From NCBI RefSeq assembly GCF_002980575.1, contig NZ_PVBS01000001.1:496001-560000 (forward strand): DNA of 64,000 nucleotides, written 5' to 3'. The stretch comes from Sphingobacterium gobiense. GTDB taxonomy: Bacteria; Bacteroidota; Bacteroidia; Sphingobacteriales; Sphingobacteriaceae. Positions within the stretch are counted from its first letter, which is position 1; each line of letters opens with the position of its first letter. This document shows, in pieces, positions 47,367 to 55,994 of the stretch. The position numbers and the translations under genes were made by a program. The notes below the pieces were generated by a model. That model was not told the DNA's origin, did no database searches, and saw nothing but the letters and a program-made list of their open reading frames with translations.

Positions 47367-49193
47367 ATGAAGACATACTTTAGACTATTATCTTTCGCAA
47401 AACCTATCGGGAAATATGCTGTTCCGTATATAATATGTACCGTTATTACGGTAGTTTTCGGTACCCTTAACCTAGCTTTGTTAGCACCCTTATTGCAGGT
47501 ATTGTTCAAAGGGACGGGAGATGTCAATGCTACAGAGACCGTCACCAAGCCGGAAGGCTACAATATGGGAGATTGGTTTATGTACTTAGCGGACAGATTA
47601 TATTATGATATCGGACCGTACGAAGCTTTAAAATACGTATGTATCGTCATAGTGGCATCGGTATTTATCAGTAACCTGTTTCGTTACCTGTCACAGCGCG
47701 TGATGGAAAATTTACGGATACACACGCTCTTGAACTTGCGTAAAGCCGTTTTCAACAATGTCATGGACCTCCATCTGGGATATTTTACCAACAGCAGAAA
47801 AGGGGATGTGATGTCTAAAATCGCATCGGACGTGCAAGTTGTACAGTTTTCGGTGACTTCGACCTTGCAAGTCGCCTTTAAGGAACCTTTGCAGCTGATT
47901 GCATATGTGGTCGTGCTATTCGCGCTTTCTACAAAATTAACCCTGTTTTCTCTTGCTGTTATCCCTGTTTCTGCGTTTTTGATATCCTTGATCGTAAAAA
48001 AATTGCGTGAGCAAGCGAGGGAAGGACAGCAATCGTATGCCAATATGATTTCCTATTTGGATGAGGCACTGTCAGGAGTCAAGATTATCAAGGCTTTTAA
48101 CGCTATTCCATTTGTAAAAGATCGCTTCAACGGCGAAAGTGAGCGCTATTCGAGGATATTAAGGCGGATGGTCCGCCGACAGCAGTTAAGTTCGCCCGTT
48201 TCGGAATTACTTGGGGTGGTGATGGTGGCGATTATATTACTCTATGGAGGAAATCTAGTCCTAGCTGGTGAGGGAGAACTCGCTGCTTCTGAATTTATCA
48301 CGTATATCGCTATTTTTTCACAGGTGATGCGCCCGGCGAAGGCACTGACGGAGTCTTTTTCGAGTATTCATAATGGTATCGCTGCTGGAGAACGTGTATT
48401 AGAACTTATTGATGAACGTAATAAGATAACAGATAAGCCTGACGCGAAGCCGGTAAATAGTTTCAACCACGGGATAGCATTTAAAAATGTGGATTTTGCG
48501 TATGATGAAAAGCAAGTGCTGAAGGATATTACGATCGAAATTCCGAAAGGAAAAATGGTAGCCTTGGTGGGCCCTTCAGGAGGAGGAAAATCAACCTTGA
48601 TTGATTTGATTCCGCGGTTTATGGATGTAACCGGAGGAGCTATTTTAATGGACGGAAAGGATATACGTGATCTTCAACAGGATTCGCTACGGACATTAAT
48701 TGGTACTGTGAATCAGGAAACGGTGTTGTTTAACGATACCATATTTAACAATATAGCCTTTGCCCAGCCAAACGCTACGATGGAAGAAGTAGAGCGTGCT
48801 GCGCGCATTGCTAATGCACACGATTTTATTTTAAATACGGAGCACGGATATGAGACGAATATCGGCGACCGTGGCGCGAAGCTATCGGGCGGTCAGCGGC
48901 AACGTATATGTATCGCTAGAGCGGTATTGCGAAATCCTCCGATCATGTTATTGGACGAGGCTACCTCCGCATTGGATACCGAATCAGAAAAATTAGTGCA
49001 AGATTCACTTTATAAGCTGATGGAGAATAGAACGACGGTGGTAATTGCCCACCGTTTGAGCACGATTCAAAATGCAGATAATATCGTCGTGATTGAAAAT
49101 GGACAGGTTGTGGAGCAAGGGAACCATCAGGATTTAATTGCGAAAGAGGGGTTGTATAAGCGGTTGATTGATATGCAGCAGTTTATTGATTAG
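47367..49193 (+). CDS. MsbA-like ABC exporter (fused permease-ATPase)
   Basis: 608 aa. About six membrane helices in the first ~330 residues, then one ATPase: Walker A GPSGGGKST, Q-loop TVNQETVLFND, signature LSGGQRQR, Walker B IMLLDEATSALD, H-loop AHRLSTIQ. A homodimeric half-transporter, probably for lipid or lipid-linked substrates (MsbA in Gram-negatives), though a drug or peptide exporter cannot be excluded. Starts in front of a TACTTTTG box; divergent from the aminotransferase. Confidence 0.88.
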   Translation: MKTYFRLLSFAKPIGKYAVPYIICTVITVVFGTLNLALLAPLLQVLFKGTGDVNATETVTKPEGYNMGDWFMYLADRLYYDIGPYEALKYVCIVIVASVFISNLFRYLSQRVMENLRIHTLLNLRKAVFNNVMDLHLGYFTNSRKGDVMSKIASDVQVVQFSVTSTLQVAFKEPLQLIAYVVVLFALSTKLTLFSLAVIPVSAFLISLIVKKLREQAREGQQSYANMISYLDEALSGVKIIKAFNAIPFVKDRFNGESERYSRILRRMVRRQQLSSPVSELLGVVMVAIILLYGGNLVLAGEGELAASEFITYIAIFSQVMRPAKALTESFSSIHNGIAAGERVLELIDERNKITDKPDAKPVNSFNHGIAFKNVDFAYDEKQVLKDITIEIPKGKMVALVGPSGGGKSTLIDLIPRFMDVTGGAILMDGKDIRDLQQDSLRTLIGTVNQETVLFNDTIFNNIAFAQPNATMEEVERAARIANAHDFILNTEHGYETNIGDRGAKLSGGQRQRICIARAVLRNPPIMLLDEATSALDTESEKLVQDSLYKLMENRTTVVIAHRLSTIQNADNIVVIENGQVVEQGNHQDLIAKEGLYKRLIDMQQFID

Positions 49194-49486
49194 CTTTCTT
49201 CTTCATTTTTTTCTTGATAAAAAAACAAAGCAAAAAAATGCAAGGTCGTTTTATACCGAGGAATCACAACGCTGTCATTGATCGCATTTCTTCCGCTTCG
49301 GAAGGATGCCAGTGGGATGGGACAATACAATTGTACTATCCTTAATTAACATTAAAGGTCGCATCCGGATGTTTGAGATATGTAGAAACTCATCCTTAGT
49401 ACTATCCACTATCTCAAATATCCGAAGCGACGATTTTTTCGTTCTTTTTTCTAAAAAAAGAACATAAATTTGTTTAGGAGGCAGAA
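49194..49486. other. Intergenic region between ABC exporter and mqnE
   Basis: 293 bp without a gene. Holds a TACTATCC-containing stretch, the second copy of the dispersed hairpin repeat, and at its end a near-perfect Shine-Dalgarno AGGAGG eight bases before the mqnE ATG, unusual in this AT-rich, SD-poor genome style. Confidence 0.6.
49350..49463. repeat. Dispersed two-hairpin repeat, copy 2
   Basis: Left arm 49358-49380 (GTCGCATCCGGA ... TTTGAGATA) pairs with right arm 49410-49431 (TATCTCAAATATCCGAAGCGAC). The loop keeps GTAGAA and TACTATCC. The second hairpin is GTTCTTTTTT / AAAAAAGAAC (49441-49463). Relative to copy 1 the inner stem changed on both sides (GACA/TGTC against GAGATA/TATCTC). 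Confidence 0.7.
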
Positions 49487-50680
49487 ATGAACGCAACGGA
49501 GAAACTTAATTTTTTAATTCAAGACAAAAACTTAGACGCCGAACTCAAACATATCGCCGAAAAGGTACTTCAAGGTGAGCGGGTGAGTTTTGAGGAGGGT
49601 GTTATACTATACGAACGCGGTGAACTGGGATACTTAGGTGTGCTAGCCAACTATATCCGTGAAAAAAAGCACGGTGATTATACCTACTTCAACAGAAACT
49701 TTCATATTGAACCGACCAATGTATGTGTGTACGATTGCAAGTTCTGTGCTTATTCTCGACTGATTAAAGAGCGAGAGCAGGGATGGGAGATGGATGTAGC
49801 TGGTATGATGGAGGTGATAAAGAAGTATGATGATGAGCCTGTTACCGAGGTGCATATCACCGGGGGTGTCGTGCCCAAACAGAATTTAGATTTTTACGCT
49901 GACTTTTTCCGCCAGTGTAAAGCACATCGCCCTGATTTACATATCAAAGGGCTTACGCCGGTGGAGTATTACTACATCTTCAAAAAAGCAAAAATGAGCC
50001 ATTACGATGGTTTGAAATATTTGCAGGAATGTGGTCTTGACTCGATGCCTGGAGGCGGGGCGGAGATTTTCCATCCAGAAATTCGGGAGAAAATAGCAGG
50101 CGACAAATGCACGGCCGAGCAGTGGTTGGATATTCATGAACAAGCGCATAGCTTGGGCATGCGTACTAACGCCACCATGCTGTATGGGCATATCGAAGCA
50201 TTTTGGCATCGTGTAGACCACATGGAGCGATTACGCCAATTGCAGGATAAGACAGGGGGCTTCCAGGCATTTATCCCATTGAAGTTCCGTAATCAGGGCC
50301 ATCAAATGTCGCACGTCCCCGAAGTATCAGTGGTGGAAGACCTGCGCAATTACGCAATCGCGCGGATTTATATGGATAATTTTGATCACATCAAAGCGTA
50401 TTGGGCCATGATTTCGAGAGACACGGCACAGCTATCTTTAGCATTTGGCGTGGATGATATAGACGGTACATTGGACGACACGACTAAAATCTATTCTATG
50501 GCGGGTGCAGAAGAACAACACCCGGCACTGAGTACGCAGCAATTGGTCGAACTTATCAAGCAGGTAGGCCGACATCCTATTGAACGCGACACGCTTTATA
50601 AAATAGTAACTGATTATAAAGATGTCGTTTTTGACGATGGAAACAAACCAAATTATTATTCGTTACCCGTAGTAGAATAA
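49487..50680 (+). CDS. mqnE: Aminofutalosine synthase MqnE
   Basis: 397 aa radical-SAM enzyme of the futalosine menaquinone route, joining the chorismate-derived enolpyruvyl benzoate to the adenosyl group. Cluster motif CVYDCKFCAYSR; EVHITGGVVPKQNLDFY; GGGAEIFHPEIREKI; NATMLYGHIEAFWHRVDHM. Strong AGGAGG ribosome site. Operon with a phosphatase and mqnA downstream. Confidence 0.95.
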   Translation: MNATEKLNFLIQDKNLDAELKHIAEKVLQGERVSFEEGVILYERGELGYLGVLANYIREKKHGDYTYFNRNFHIEPTNVCVYDCKFCAYSRLIKEREQGWEMDVAGMMEVIKKYDDEPVTEVHITGGVVPKQNLDFYADFFRQCKAHRPDLHIKGLTPVEYYYIFKKAKMSHYDGLKYLQECGLDSMPGGGAEIFHPEIREKIAGDKCTAEQWLDIHEQAHSLGMRTNATMLYGHIEAFWHRVDHMERLRQLQDKTGGFQAFIPLKFRNQGHQMSHVPEVSVVEDLRNYAIARIYMDNFDHIKAYWAMISRDTAQLSLAFGVDDIDGTLDDTTKIYSMAGAEEQHPALSTQQLVELIKQVGRHPIERDTLYKIVTDYKDVVFDDGNKPNYYSLPVVE

Positions 50681-50690
50681 CCGTTAGACA

Positions 50691-51308
50691 TTGAAAAAGA
50701 CATTTTATTTTATCCGACACGGACAAACAGATTTAAATTTGAAAGGTATTGTTCAGGGGAGAGGTGTAGATTCTCCGCTTAATGAAACAGGACATAAACA
50801 AGCACAAGCTTTTTACGAAGCGTTTAACCATGTGCCTTTCGATAAAATATATACATCCACCTTATTGCGGACCAAACAAACCGTAAAGGCCTTTCTTGAG
50901 CAAGGCATACCAAGTGAGGAATTGGTGGGCCTGGATGAAATCTCTTGGGGAATTTATGAAGGGAAGGAGCAAGACGACGCTATTATCACGGGTTTTGAGG
51001 AAGTCGTGAATTCTTGGAGGGAAGGAGACTTAGACTTACGAATCGAGCAAGGAGAATCTCCGAACGAGCTTGTGGCTCGTCAACAAGAAGCGATTGCCTA
51101 CATGTTGCAGCAGCAAGACGAACAGACGGTTCTGGTATGCATGCACGGCCGTGCAATGCGTATCCTGCTCTGCCATTTGACCGGTATTTCTGTATGCCTT
51201 ATGGATGATTTTCCGCATACCAATACCGCCCTTTATGTTTTGGAATATAATGGTCGTTATTTTGAAATAGTGGATCATTATAACGTTAAGCACTTAGAAA
51301 ATCTATAA
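50691..51308 (+). CDS. Histidine phosphatase family protein
   Basis: 205 aa. RHG motif FYFIRHGQTDLN with the phospho-His, TLLRTKQTVKAF, EISWGIYEGKE, and VCMHGRAMRILL with the second catalytic His. Phosphoglycerate-mutase-like phosphatase. The start codon is TTG at 50691, only 10 bp after mqnE, and its stop shares a base with the mqnA start (TAATG). Located between two menaquinone genes, so a role in that pathway (for example a phosphorylated intermediate) is conceivable but unproven. Confidence 0.85.
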   Translation: MKKTFYFIRHGQTDLNLKGIVQGRGVDSPLNETGHKQAQAFYEAFNHVPFDKIYTSTLLRTKQTVKAFLEQGIPSEELVGLDEISWGIYEGKEQDDAIITGFEEVVNSWREGDLDLRIEQGESPNELVARQQEAIAYMLQQQDEQTVLVCMHGRAMRILLCHLTGISVCLMDDFPHTNTALYVLEYNGRYFEIVDHYNVKHLENL

Positions 51309-52027
51309 TGGACAAAATAGCCGTATCCGCGGTTTCTTATACGAATACACTACCGTTTTTAAATGGTATAAGAAACTCGGAGGTGATTCATTCGATAAAC
51401 CTTTCCGTGGACTATCCGAGCGAATGTGCGCGAAAAGTAATTGATGATGAGGTTGATATGGGGATTATACCTATCGCTGCTTTAGTTAAACTACGTAACT
51501 ACTATATCATCGGCGATTACTGTATTGGTAGTGATGGTGCAGTCGATTCTGTTTTTATTTTTTCAGAAAAGCCAATTACCCAAATCGAAACCCTTTTATT
51601 AGACAAGCAATCTAATACCTCCAATGGATTGGCGCAAATTCTTTTAAAGCATCATTGGAAAAGAGATGTGCAGATTCTAACCGAAGGGGAAGCAGACGCT
51701 TACGTGTTAATTGGCGACCGTACGTTTGGTGAAAAAAATAAAGTACCGTTTGCCTACGATATGGGGTATTACTGGAAAGAGATGACAGGACTACCTTTTG
51801 CTTTTGCGGTGTGGGTTTCGAATAAGGAACTCCCCGAAGATTTCAAAGAGGCATTCAATAAAGCATTAGCAGCAGGGGTGGCCGACCCAGAAGCGGTTAT
51901 ACAAGGATTGCCTGTTTATGAAGGTTTCGATTACCATAAATATCTTAAAGAAAGTCTTGATTTTTATCTCACTGCGGATAAAAGGAAAGCGATAGATCTT
52001 TATCTGGAGTTATATGCTAAATTGTAA
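51308..52027 (+). CDS. mqnA: Chorismate dehydratase MqnA
   Basis: 239 aa periplasmic-binding-protein-like fold (MqnA/MqnD family). IAVSAVSYTNTLPFLNGI, YPSECARKVIDDEVDMGIIPIAAL, LIGDRTFGE and MGYYWKEMTGLPFAFAVWV match MqnA, which makes 3-enolpyruvylbenzoate. Together with mqnE it gives two consecutive steps; mqnB, C and D are not in this window. Translationally coupled to the phosphatase. Confidence 0.92.
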   Translation: MDKIAVSAVSYTNTLPFLNGIRNSEVIHSINLSVDYPSECARKVIDDEVDMGIIPIAALVKLRNYYIIGDYCIGSDGAVDSVFIFSEKPITQIETLLLDKQSNTSNGLAQILLKHHWKRDVQILTEGEADAYVLIGDRTFGEKNKVPFAYDMGYYWKEMTGLPFAFAVWVSNKELPEDFKEAFNKALAAGVADPEAVIQGLPVYEGFDYHKYLKESLDFYLTADKRKAIDLYLELYAKL

Positions 52028-52038
52028 GGAATAAAGGT

Positions 52039-53256
52039 TTAAAAAAGCTTAAAATTTTTAACCTTTTGTGCGGTATAAATGCCGTTCTTCCCAGAAATGA
52101 TATAACTGATCAGACAGGTTATTAAGAAAAACGTACCGTATTGCCAACCAAATAATTCCATTGCCATTACGGTACACGCAATGGGTGTTTTTGTGCAGCC
52201 TGCAAAAACCGAAACAAACCCGGTAGCAGCAAGGAGAGCTAAAGGAAACGGAATGAAAGGAGCCAATGCGTTGCCTAAGGTGGCGCCAATGAAAAACAGC
52301 GGCGTAACTTCCCCTCCTTTGAAGCCAGCGCTCAAAGTCAGTGCAGTCAATCCTATTTTGATGAGAAAGTCTGTTGGGGGAAGTGGTTGCTCAAAAGCAT
52401 CCATGATCGTTGGGATACCAAGGCCTAAATGTTTGGTGGTTTGTAGAAGATGAACGACTAAAATGATGAGTATGCCGCCGACAAAAGGACGAAGTAGCGG
52501 TTGCTTTATTTTTTGGAATCCTATGCTGCATATAGCACCCGTATACCGAAATAAGATAGACGCTATCCCGAATAAAATACCGGCAAGCAACAAATAAGCA
52601 AAAACAGAAACCGACCAGGCTGGCACTTCGCCAATAGTGGGGTACTGGGTATGTAAATCACCGTAGAGACCACATGTCCAGTTAGAAAGTAATGCCGTCG
52701 CCAATATGGCGCCTACACCTCGCCAGCGTATTTTGCCAAGCTGAACCATCTCCAGAGCAAAAATAGCACCTGCTAACGGTGTTCCAAAAAGCGAGGCAAA
52801 TCCGGCCGCTATCCCGCATAATAAGAGAATACGTTTATCTTGCTTCCCTAATGGAACAAACTTGCCGAATTGGGCGGCAATCGTACCACCGTATTGTACG
52901 GCTGTTCCTTCACGTCCGGCCGAACCGCCGAAAAGATGTGTAATCAACGTAGTAAAAATGACCATAGGAGCCATCTTCCAGGGAACACCCTGTTCAGTAG
53001 GGTAATAATATTCTTCCAATAAAAGATTGTTTCCTTTTTGTGCATTTCCTCCGTATTGTCGATACCACCATACAATACATATTCCGGCAAAAGGCAGCAG
53101 CAGGATAATCCAAAGGTGCGTTTCGCGAAACAGTGTAACGTGGTTTAGCGCGTACAGAAATACCGCAGAAAGAGAACCTACCAATCCGGAAATAGCCAAT
53201 ATTACAAACAACCATTTACAAAGGAGGCATACCAAAGGAGTAACTGACTTTATCAA
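52039..53256 (-). CDS. CLC-type anion antiporter, probably fluoride type (CLC-F)
   Basis: 405 aa, ~10-12 membrane helices. The gating-Glu motif appears as GSAGREGTAVQ and the third anion-binding motif as GFKGGEVTPLFFIGATLG; the GSGIP serine motif of chloride CLCs is missing, with KGNNLLLEEYY at that position. A GREGT form with VTP and no GSGIP fits the CLC-F group that exports fluoride in exchange for protons. Likely start TTG at 53256, with no better codon nearby. Follows an AraC gene and a 40-codon frame on the same strand. Ion preference is inference. Confidence 0.78.
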   Translation of the reverse strand: MIKSVTPLVCLLCKWLFVILAISGLVGSLSAVFLYALNHVTLFRETHLWIILLLPFAGICIVWWYRQYGGNAQKGNNLLLEEYYYPTEQGVPWKMAPMVIFTTLITHLFGGSAGREGTAVQYGGTIAAQFGKFVPLGKQDKRILLLCGIAAGFASLFGTPLAGAIFALEMVQLGKIRWRGVGAILATALLSNWTCGLYGDLHTQYPTIGEVPAWSVSVFAYLLLAGILFGIASILFRYTGAICSIGFQKIKQPLLRPFVGGILIILVVHLLQTTKHLGLGIPTIMDAFEQPLPPTDFLIKIGLTALTLSAGFKGGEVTPLFFIGATLGNALAPFIPFPLALLAATGFVSVFAGCTKTPIACTVMAMELFGWQYGTFFLITCLISYIISGKNGIYTAQKVKNFKLF

Positions 53257-53275
53257 TAACTATCTTGTTTGAAGA

Positions 53276-53398
53276 TTATTCAAATAAAGTAGACGTCATC
53301 AGCTTTTTAAGGCGGTTCAGGGCAGACATCATTGCCGCAGCTGCAAATATAGCCATTTCAGGAGAAATCCGCAATAAGCCAAATATGTGGCTAGCCAT
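53276..53398 (-). CDS. Possible 40-aa protein between AraC and CLC genes
   Basis: ATG 53398 comes two bases after the AraC stop (TAAGGATG) and runs 40 codons to TAA, 19 bp before the CLC start. Sequence starts MASHIFGLLRISPEM and has an Ala/Met-rich helix (IFAAAAMMSALNRLKKLM). Placement suggests coupled translation, but no family is recognised and the length allows chance. Confidence 0.35.
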   Translation of the reverse strand: MASHIFGLLRISPEMAIFAAAAMMSALNRLKKLMTSTLFE

Positions 53399-53400
53399 CC

Positions 53401-54255
53401 TTACGAAATCGATTCCCGATACGCAGCAGGCGTTGAGCCCGTAATGGATTTAAATATTTTATGGAAACTGACAAAATTGTGAAAACCACATTCGAAACAA
53501 ATTTCTTTAACGGGCGCGTTGCCTTCCGATAACAATTTGCAGGCATAGCCTATTCGAAGTTCATTAACAAAAGCGATCAGTGTTTTGCCTGTACGTTGTT
53601 TAAAGTAACGACAGAAGGAGTTCGGCGTCATTCGGGCTATTTGGGAAATCTCATCAAGCTGAATTTTAGATCGATAATGCAAACGGATGTAGTCTAAAGT
53701 TTTATTCATGCGAAGATAATCCCCTTGTTGCTGCGGATTTGTATAATGGTGACTGACTAGCGTTGCTGGGGCAGGCATGGTGGCGGCATAATCAAGAATA
53801 TCAAGGAGCATAATGAGTCGCTTTGTTGGCCTTTGAGCAGGCAGATTTTCAAAAAATGTAATAAGATTAGGGTCATTTGGGGGAAACAAAATTGTCCGCT
53901 CGGCCAGTCGGTAAACTTGCTTGACACCGGCAGCCTCTGGCAGTCCTAAAAAATCGGTGCCAAGAAAATCGGGTTTGAAATGAACGACGTGGATGTCGGC
54001 AGGACGAGGTGAGTCTGCGTAAATATATTCTTCATCAAATAACCAGTAGTGCGGTGTTTTAGAGCCTATTAAAATTATAAAATTGTCCGTAAATTGCTGT
54101 ATGCAATCACCTACAAAAAATGTTCCTTTTCCACGTTTGATATGAATAAACTCCAGTTCTTCGTGATAATGCCAAATATTGTGGTTTTGAGGTGTGTTAT
54201 CATGCCGGACGGAAATGGTGCGAAGGGTGGAGGAAGTATGATCTAGCCGTTGCAT
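53401..54255 (-). CDS. AraC family transcriptional regulator
   Basis: 284 aa. N-terminal cupin-like sugar-binding half (WHYHEELEFIHIKRGKGTFFVGD) and C-terminal double helix-turn-helix (DEISQIARMTPNSFCRYFKQRTGKT, VKEICFECGFHNFVSFHKIFKSITGSTPAAYR). Divergent from the L-fucose operon, with 136 bp between, so it is the likely fucose-responsive regulator. Confidence 0.88.
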   Translation of the reverse strand: MQRLDHTSSTLRTISVRHDNTPQNHNIWHYHEELEFIHIKRGKGTFFVGDCIQQFTDNFIILIGSKTPHYWLFDEEYIYADSPRPADIHVVHFKPDFLGTDFLGLPEAAGVKQVYRLAERTILFPPNDPNLITFFENLPAQRPTKRLIMLLDILDYAATMPAPATLVSHHYTNPQQQGDYLRMNKTLDYIRLHYRSKIQLDEISQIARMTPNSFCRYFKQRTGKTLIAFVNELRIGYACKLLSEGNAPVKEICFECGFHNFVSFHKIFKSITGSTPAAYRESIS

Positions 54256-54316
54256 CGTAATTGTGTAATTTATTTATTCGTATTAAAACTTAAATATATA
54301 CAACTTGTGGTAATAT

Positions 54317-54330
54317 CGATTAGTAAATCG
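54317..54330. promoter_or_regulatory. Inverted repeat in the AraC/fucP divergent region
   Basis: CGATT-AGTA-AATCG, a 5-bp inverted repeat near the middle of the intergenic space. Candidate operator; short and unproven. Confidence 0.3.
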
Positions 54331-54391
54331 GTAAAATAGTTCAATAACGTTACGTCAATTTGTGCTAGTTTTACTTTCCAATATAATTCCT

Positions 54392-55651
54392 ATGGTGCGA
54401 GAAAAAAAATATACACTGACAATTGCTTTAATAACCTCATTGTTTTTCTTATGGGGCCTTGCAAATAACATGACCGACACGCTCCTTGCAGCCTTTAAGC
54501 GAATCATGTCAATGACTGATGCACAGACGTCATTGATACAGACAGCATTTTACGGAGCATATTTCGTTTTGGCGATACCTGCGGCTCTTTATATCAGGAG
54601 ATTTAGTTATAAATCCGGAATATTACTTGGTTTAGGTCTTTTTATTATCGGTGCATTGCTGTTTTATCCTGCCAGTAAGACGATGATGTATGGACACTTT
54701 TTAGCGGCGTTATTTATTCTGGCCGGTGGACTTTCCATTCTAGAAACCTCTGCAAATCCGTTTATCTTGAGCTTAGGCTCTGAAGAAACGGCTACACAGC
54801 GCTTGAATATGGCACAATCATTTAATCCGATCGGATCAATAGTAGGTGTGATAATCAGTAAATTTGTGATACTTTCGGAATTAAACAGTGCCAGTCAGCA
54901 GGAGCGGGAAATAATGGACGGACTAGAATTGCAGCAGGTACAAGCAGCCGAGCTCAGTGCCGTGATGCAAGCCTATGTTGGATTGGCATTTTTGCTCGTC
55001 ATCTTTTGGTTGGCCATAAGAATGGTTAAGATGCCCTTAGATGTCGATTCTGACCGGGGGAATCTAGGACAAGCTTTTTCCAGGCTGTTTAAAAACCGAA
55101 ACTACATATTTGGTGTGGTAGCACAGTTTTTTTATGTCGGTGCACAGATTGGCGTTTGGTCGTTCACTATCCGCTATGTGATGGGTGAACTTGATTTGGA
55201 TGAAGATCATGCAGCCAACTATTACATTGCTTCGCTGGTTGCCTTTACGATATCCCGTTTTATAGCCACAAGCCTCATGCGATATGTTAAACCTGCTAAA
55301 TTACTGGTTATTTTGTCGCTGATGGCAGTTGTATTATCCCTATTCGTGTCATTTGGTAGCGGTTTTATCGGAGTTTACGCATTGGTGGCTATTTCTGGTT
55401 GCATGAGCTTGATGTTTCCGACGATTTATGGACTAGCTTGTGAAGGCTTAGGTACCGATAGAAAAATAGGGGGGTCGGGGCTGATTATGGCCATACTTGG
55501 AGGAGCGGTGATTACCTACTTCCAGGGCGTGTTGTCAGACCATTTTAACAGTGTTAATATATCTTATTTGGCTCCTATGGTATGTTTCGTTGTTGTGGCT
55601 ATATACGGAGCTGTTCATCTGAATAAGCAGGCTGGTAAATTGCGAAGTTAG
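54392..55651 (+). CDS. fucP: L-fucose:H+ symporter
   Basis: 419 aa MFS sugar porter with twelve membrane helices. FFLWGLANNMTDTLLAAFKR is the FucP helix-1 signature; FYGAYFVLAIPAAL and LSILETSANPFILSLG are family marks. Opens the fucose operon. ATG 54392 is chosen over a GTG ten codons upstream. Confidence 0.9.
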   Translation: MVREKKYTLTIALITSLFFLWGLANNMTDTLLAAFKRIMSMTDAQTSLIQTAFYGAYFVLAIPAALYIRRFSYKSGILLGLGLFIIGALLFYPASKTMMYGHFLAALFILAGGLSILETSANPFILSLGSEETATQRLNMAQSFNPIGSIVGVIISKFVILSELNSASQQEREIMDGLELQQVQAAELSAVMQAYVGLAFLLVIFWLAIRMVKMPLDVDSDRGNLGQAFSRLFKNRNYIFGVVAQFFYVGAQIGVWSFTIRYVMGELDLDEDHAANYYIASLVAFTISRFIATSLMRYVKPAKLLVILSLMAVVLSLFVSFGSGFIGVYALVAISGCMSLMFPTIYGLACEGLGTDRKIGGSGLIMAILGGAVITYFQGVLSDHFNSVNISYLAPMVCFVVVAIYGAVHLNKQAGKLRS

Positions 55652-55662
55652 AAGTAGAATAA

Positions 55663-55992
55663 ATGAAAAGATACGCATTAGCACTGGATCTGCTGGACGA
55701 TCCAAAATTAATAGCTGAATATGACGCCCATCATCGAGCTGTCTGGCCGGAAATCCGTGCCTCGATAACACATGCCGGTATAGAGAATATGGAAATATAC
55801 CGTTTTGGAAATAGGCTATTTATGACGATGGATGTGCACGATGATTTTAGTTTTGAAAAGAAAAATGAGCTGGATGCGGCGAATCCGAAAGTGCAAGAAT
55901 GGGAGGCATTGATGTGGCGATATCAACAAGCGATAGCAGGTGCTAAACCAGGAGAGAAATGGGTATTGATGGATAAAATTTTTGAGTTGTAA
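55663..55992 (+). CDS. L-rhamnose/L-fucose mutarotase family protein
   Basis: 109 aa RhaM/DUF718 fold: ALALDLLDDPKLIAEYDAHH, VWPEIRASITHAGIENMEIYRFGNRLFM. Interconverts sugar anomers. In this operon the substrate is most likely L-fucose. Spaced 11 and 2 bp from its neighbours. Confidence 0.9.
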   Translation: MKRYALALDLLDDPKLIAEYDAHHRAVWPEIRASITHAGIENMEIYRFGNRLFMTMDVHDDFSFEKKNELDAANPKVQEWEALMWRYQQAIAGAKPGEKWVLMDKIFEL

Positions 55993-55994
55993 AA

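Noticed and set aside
49275-49496. 73-codon minus-strand frame
   Set aside because: Lies wholly within the dispersed hairpin repeat and the mqnE upstream region; no protein-like features.
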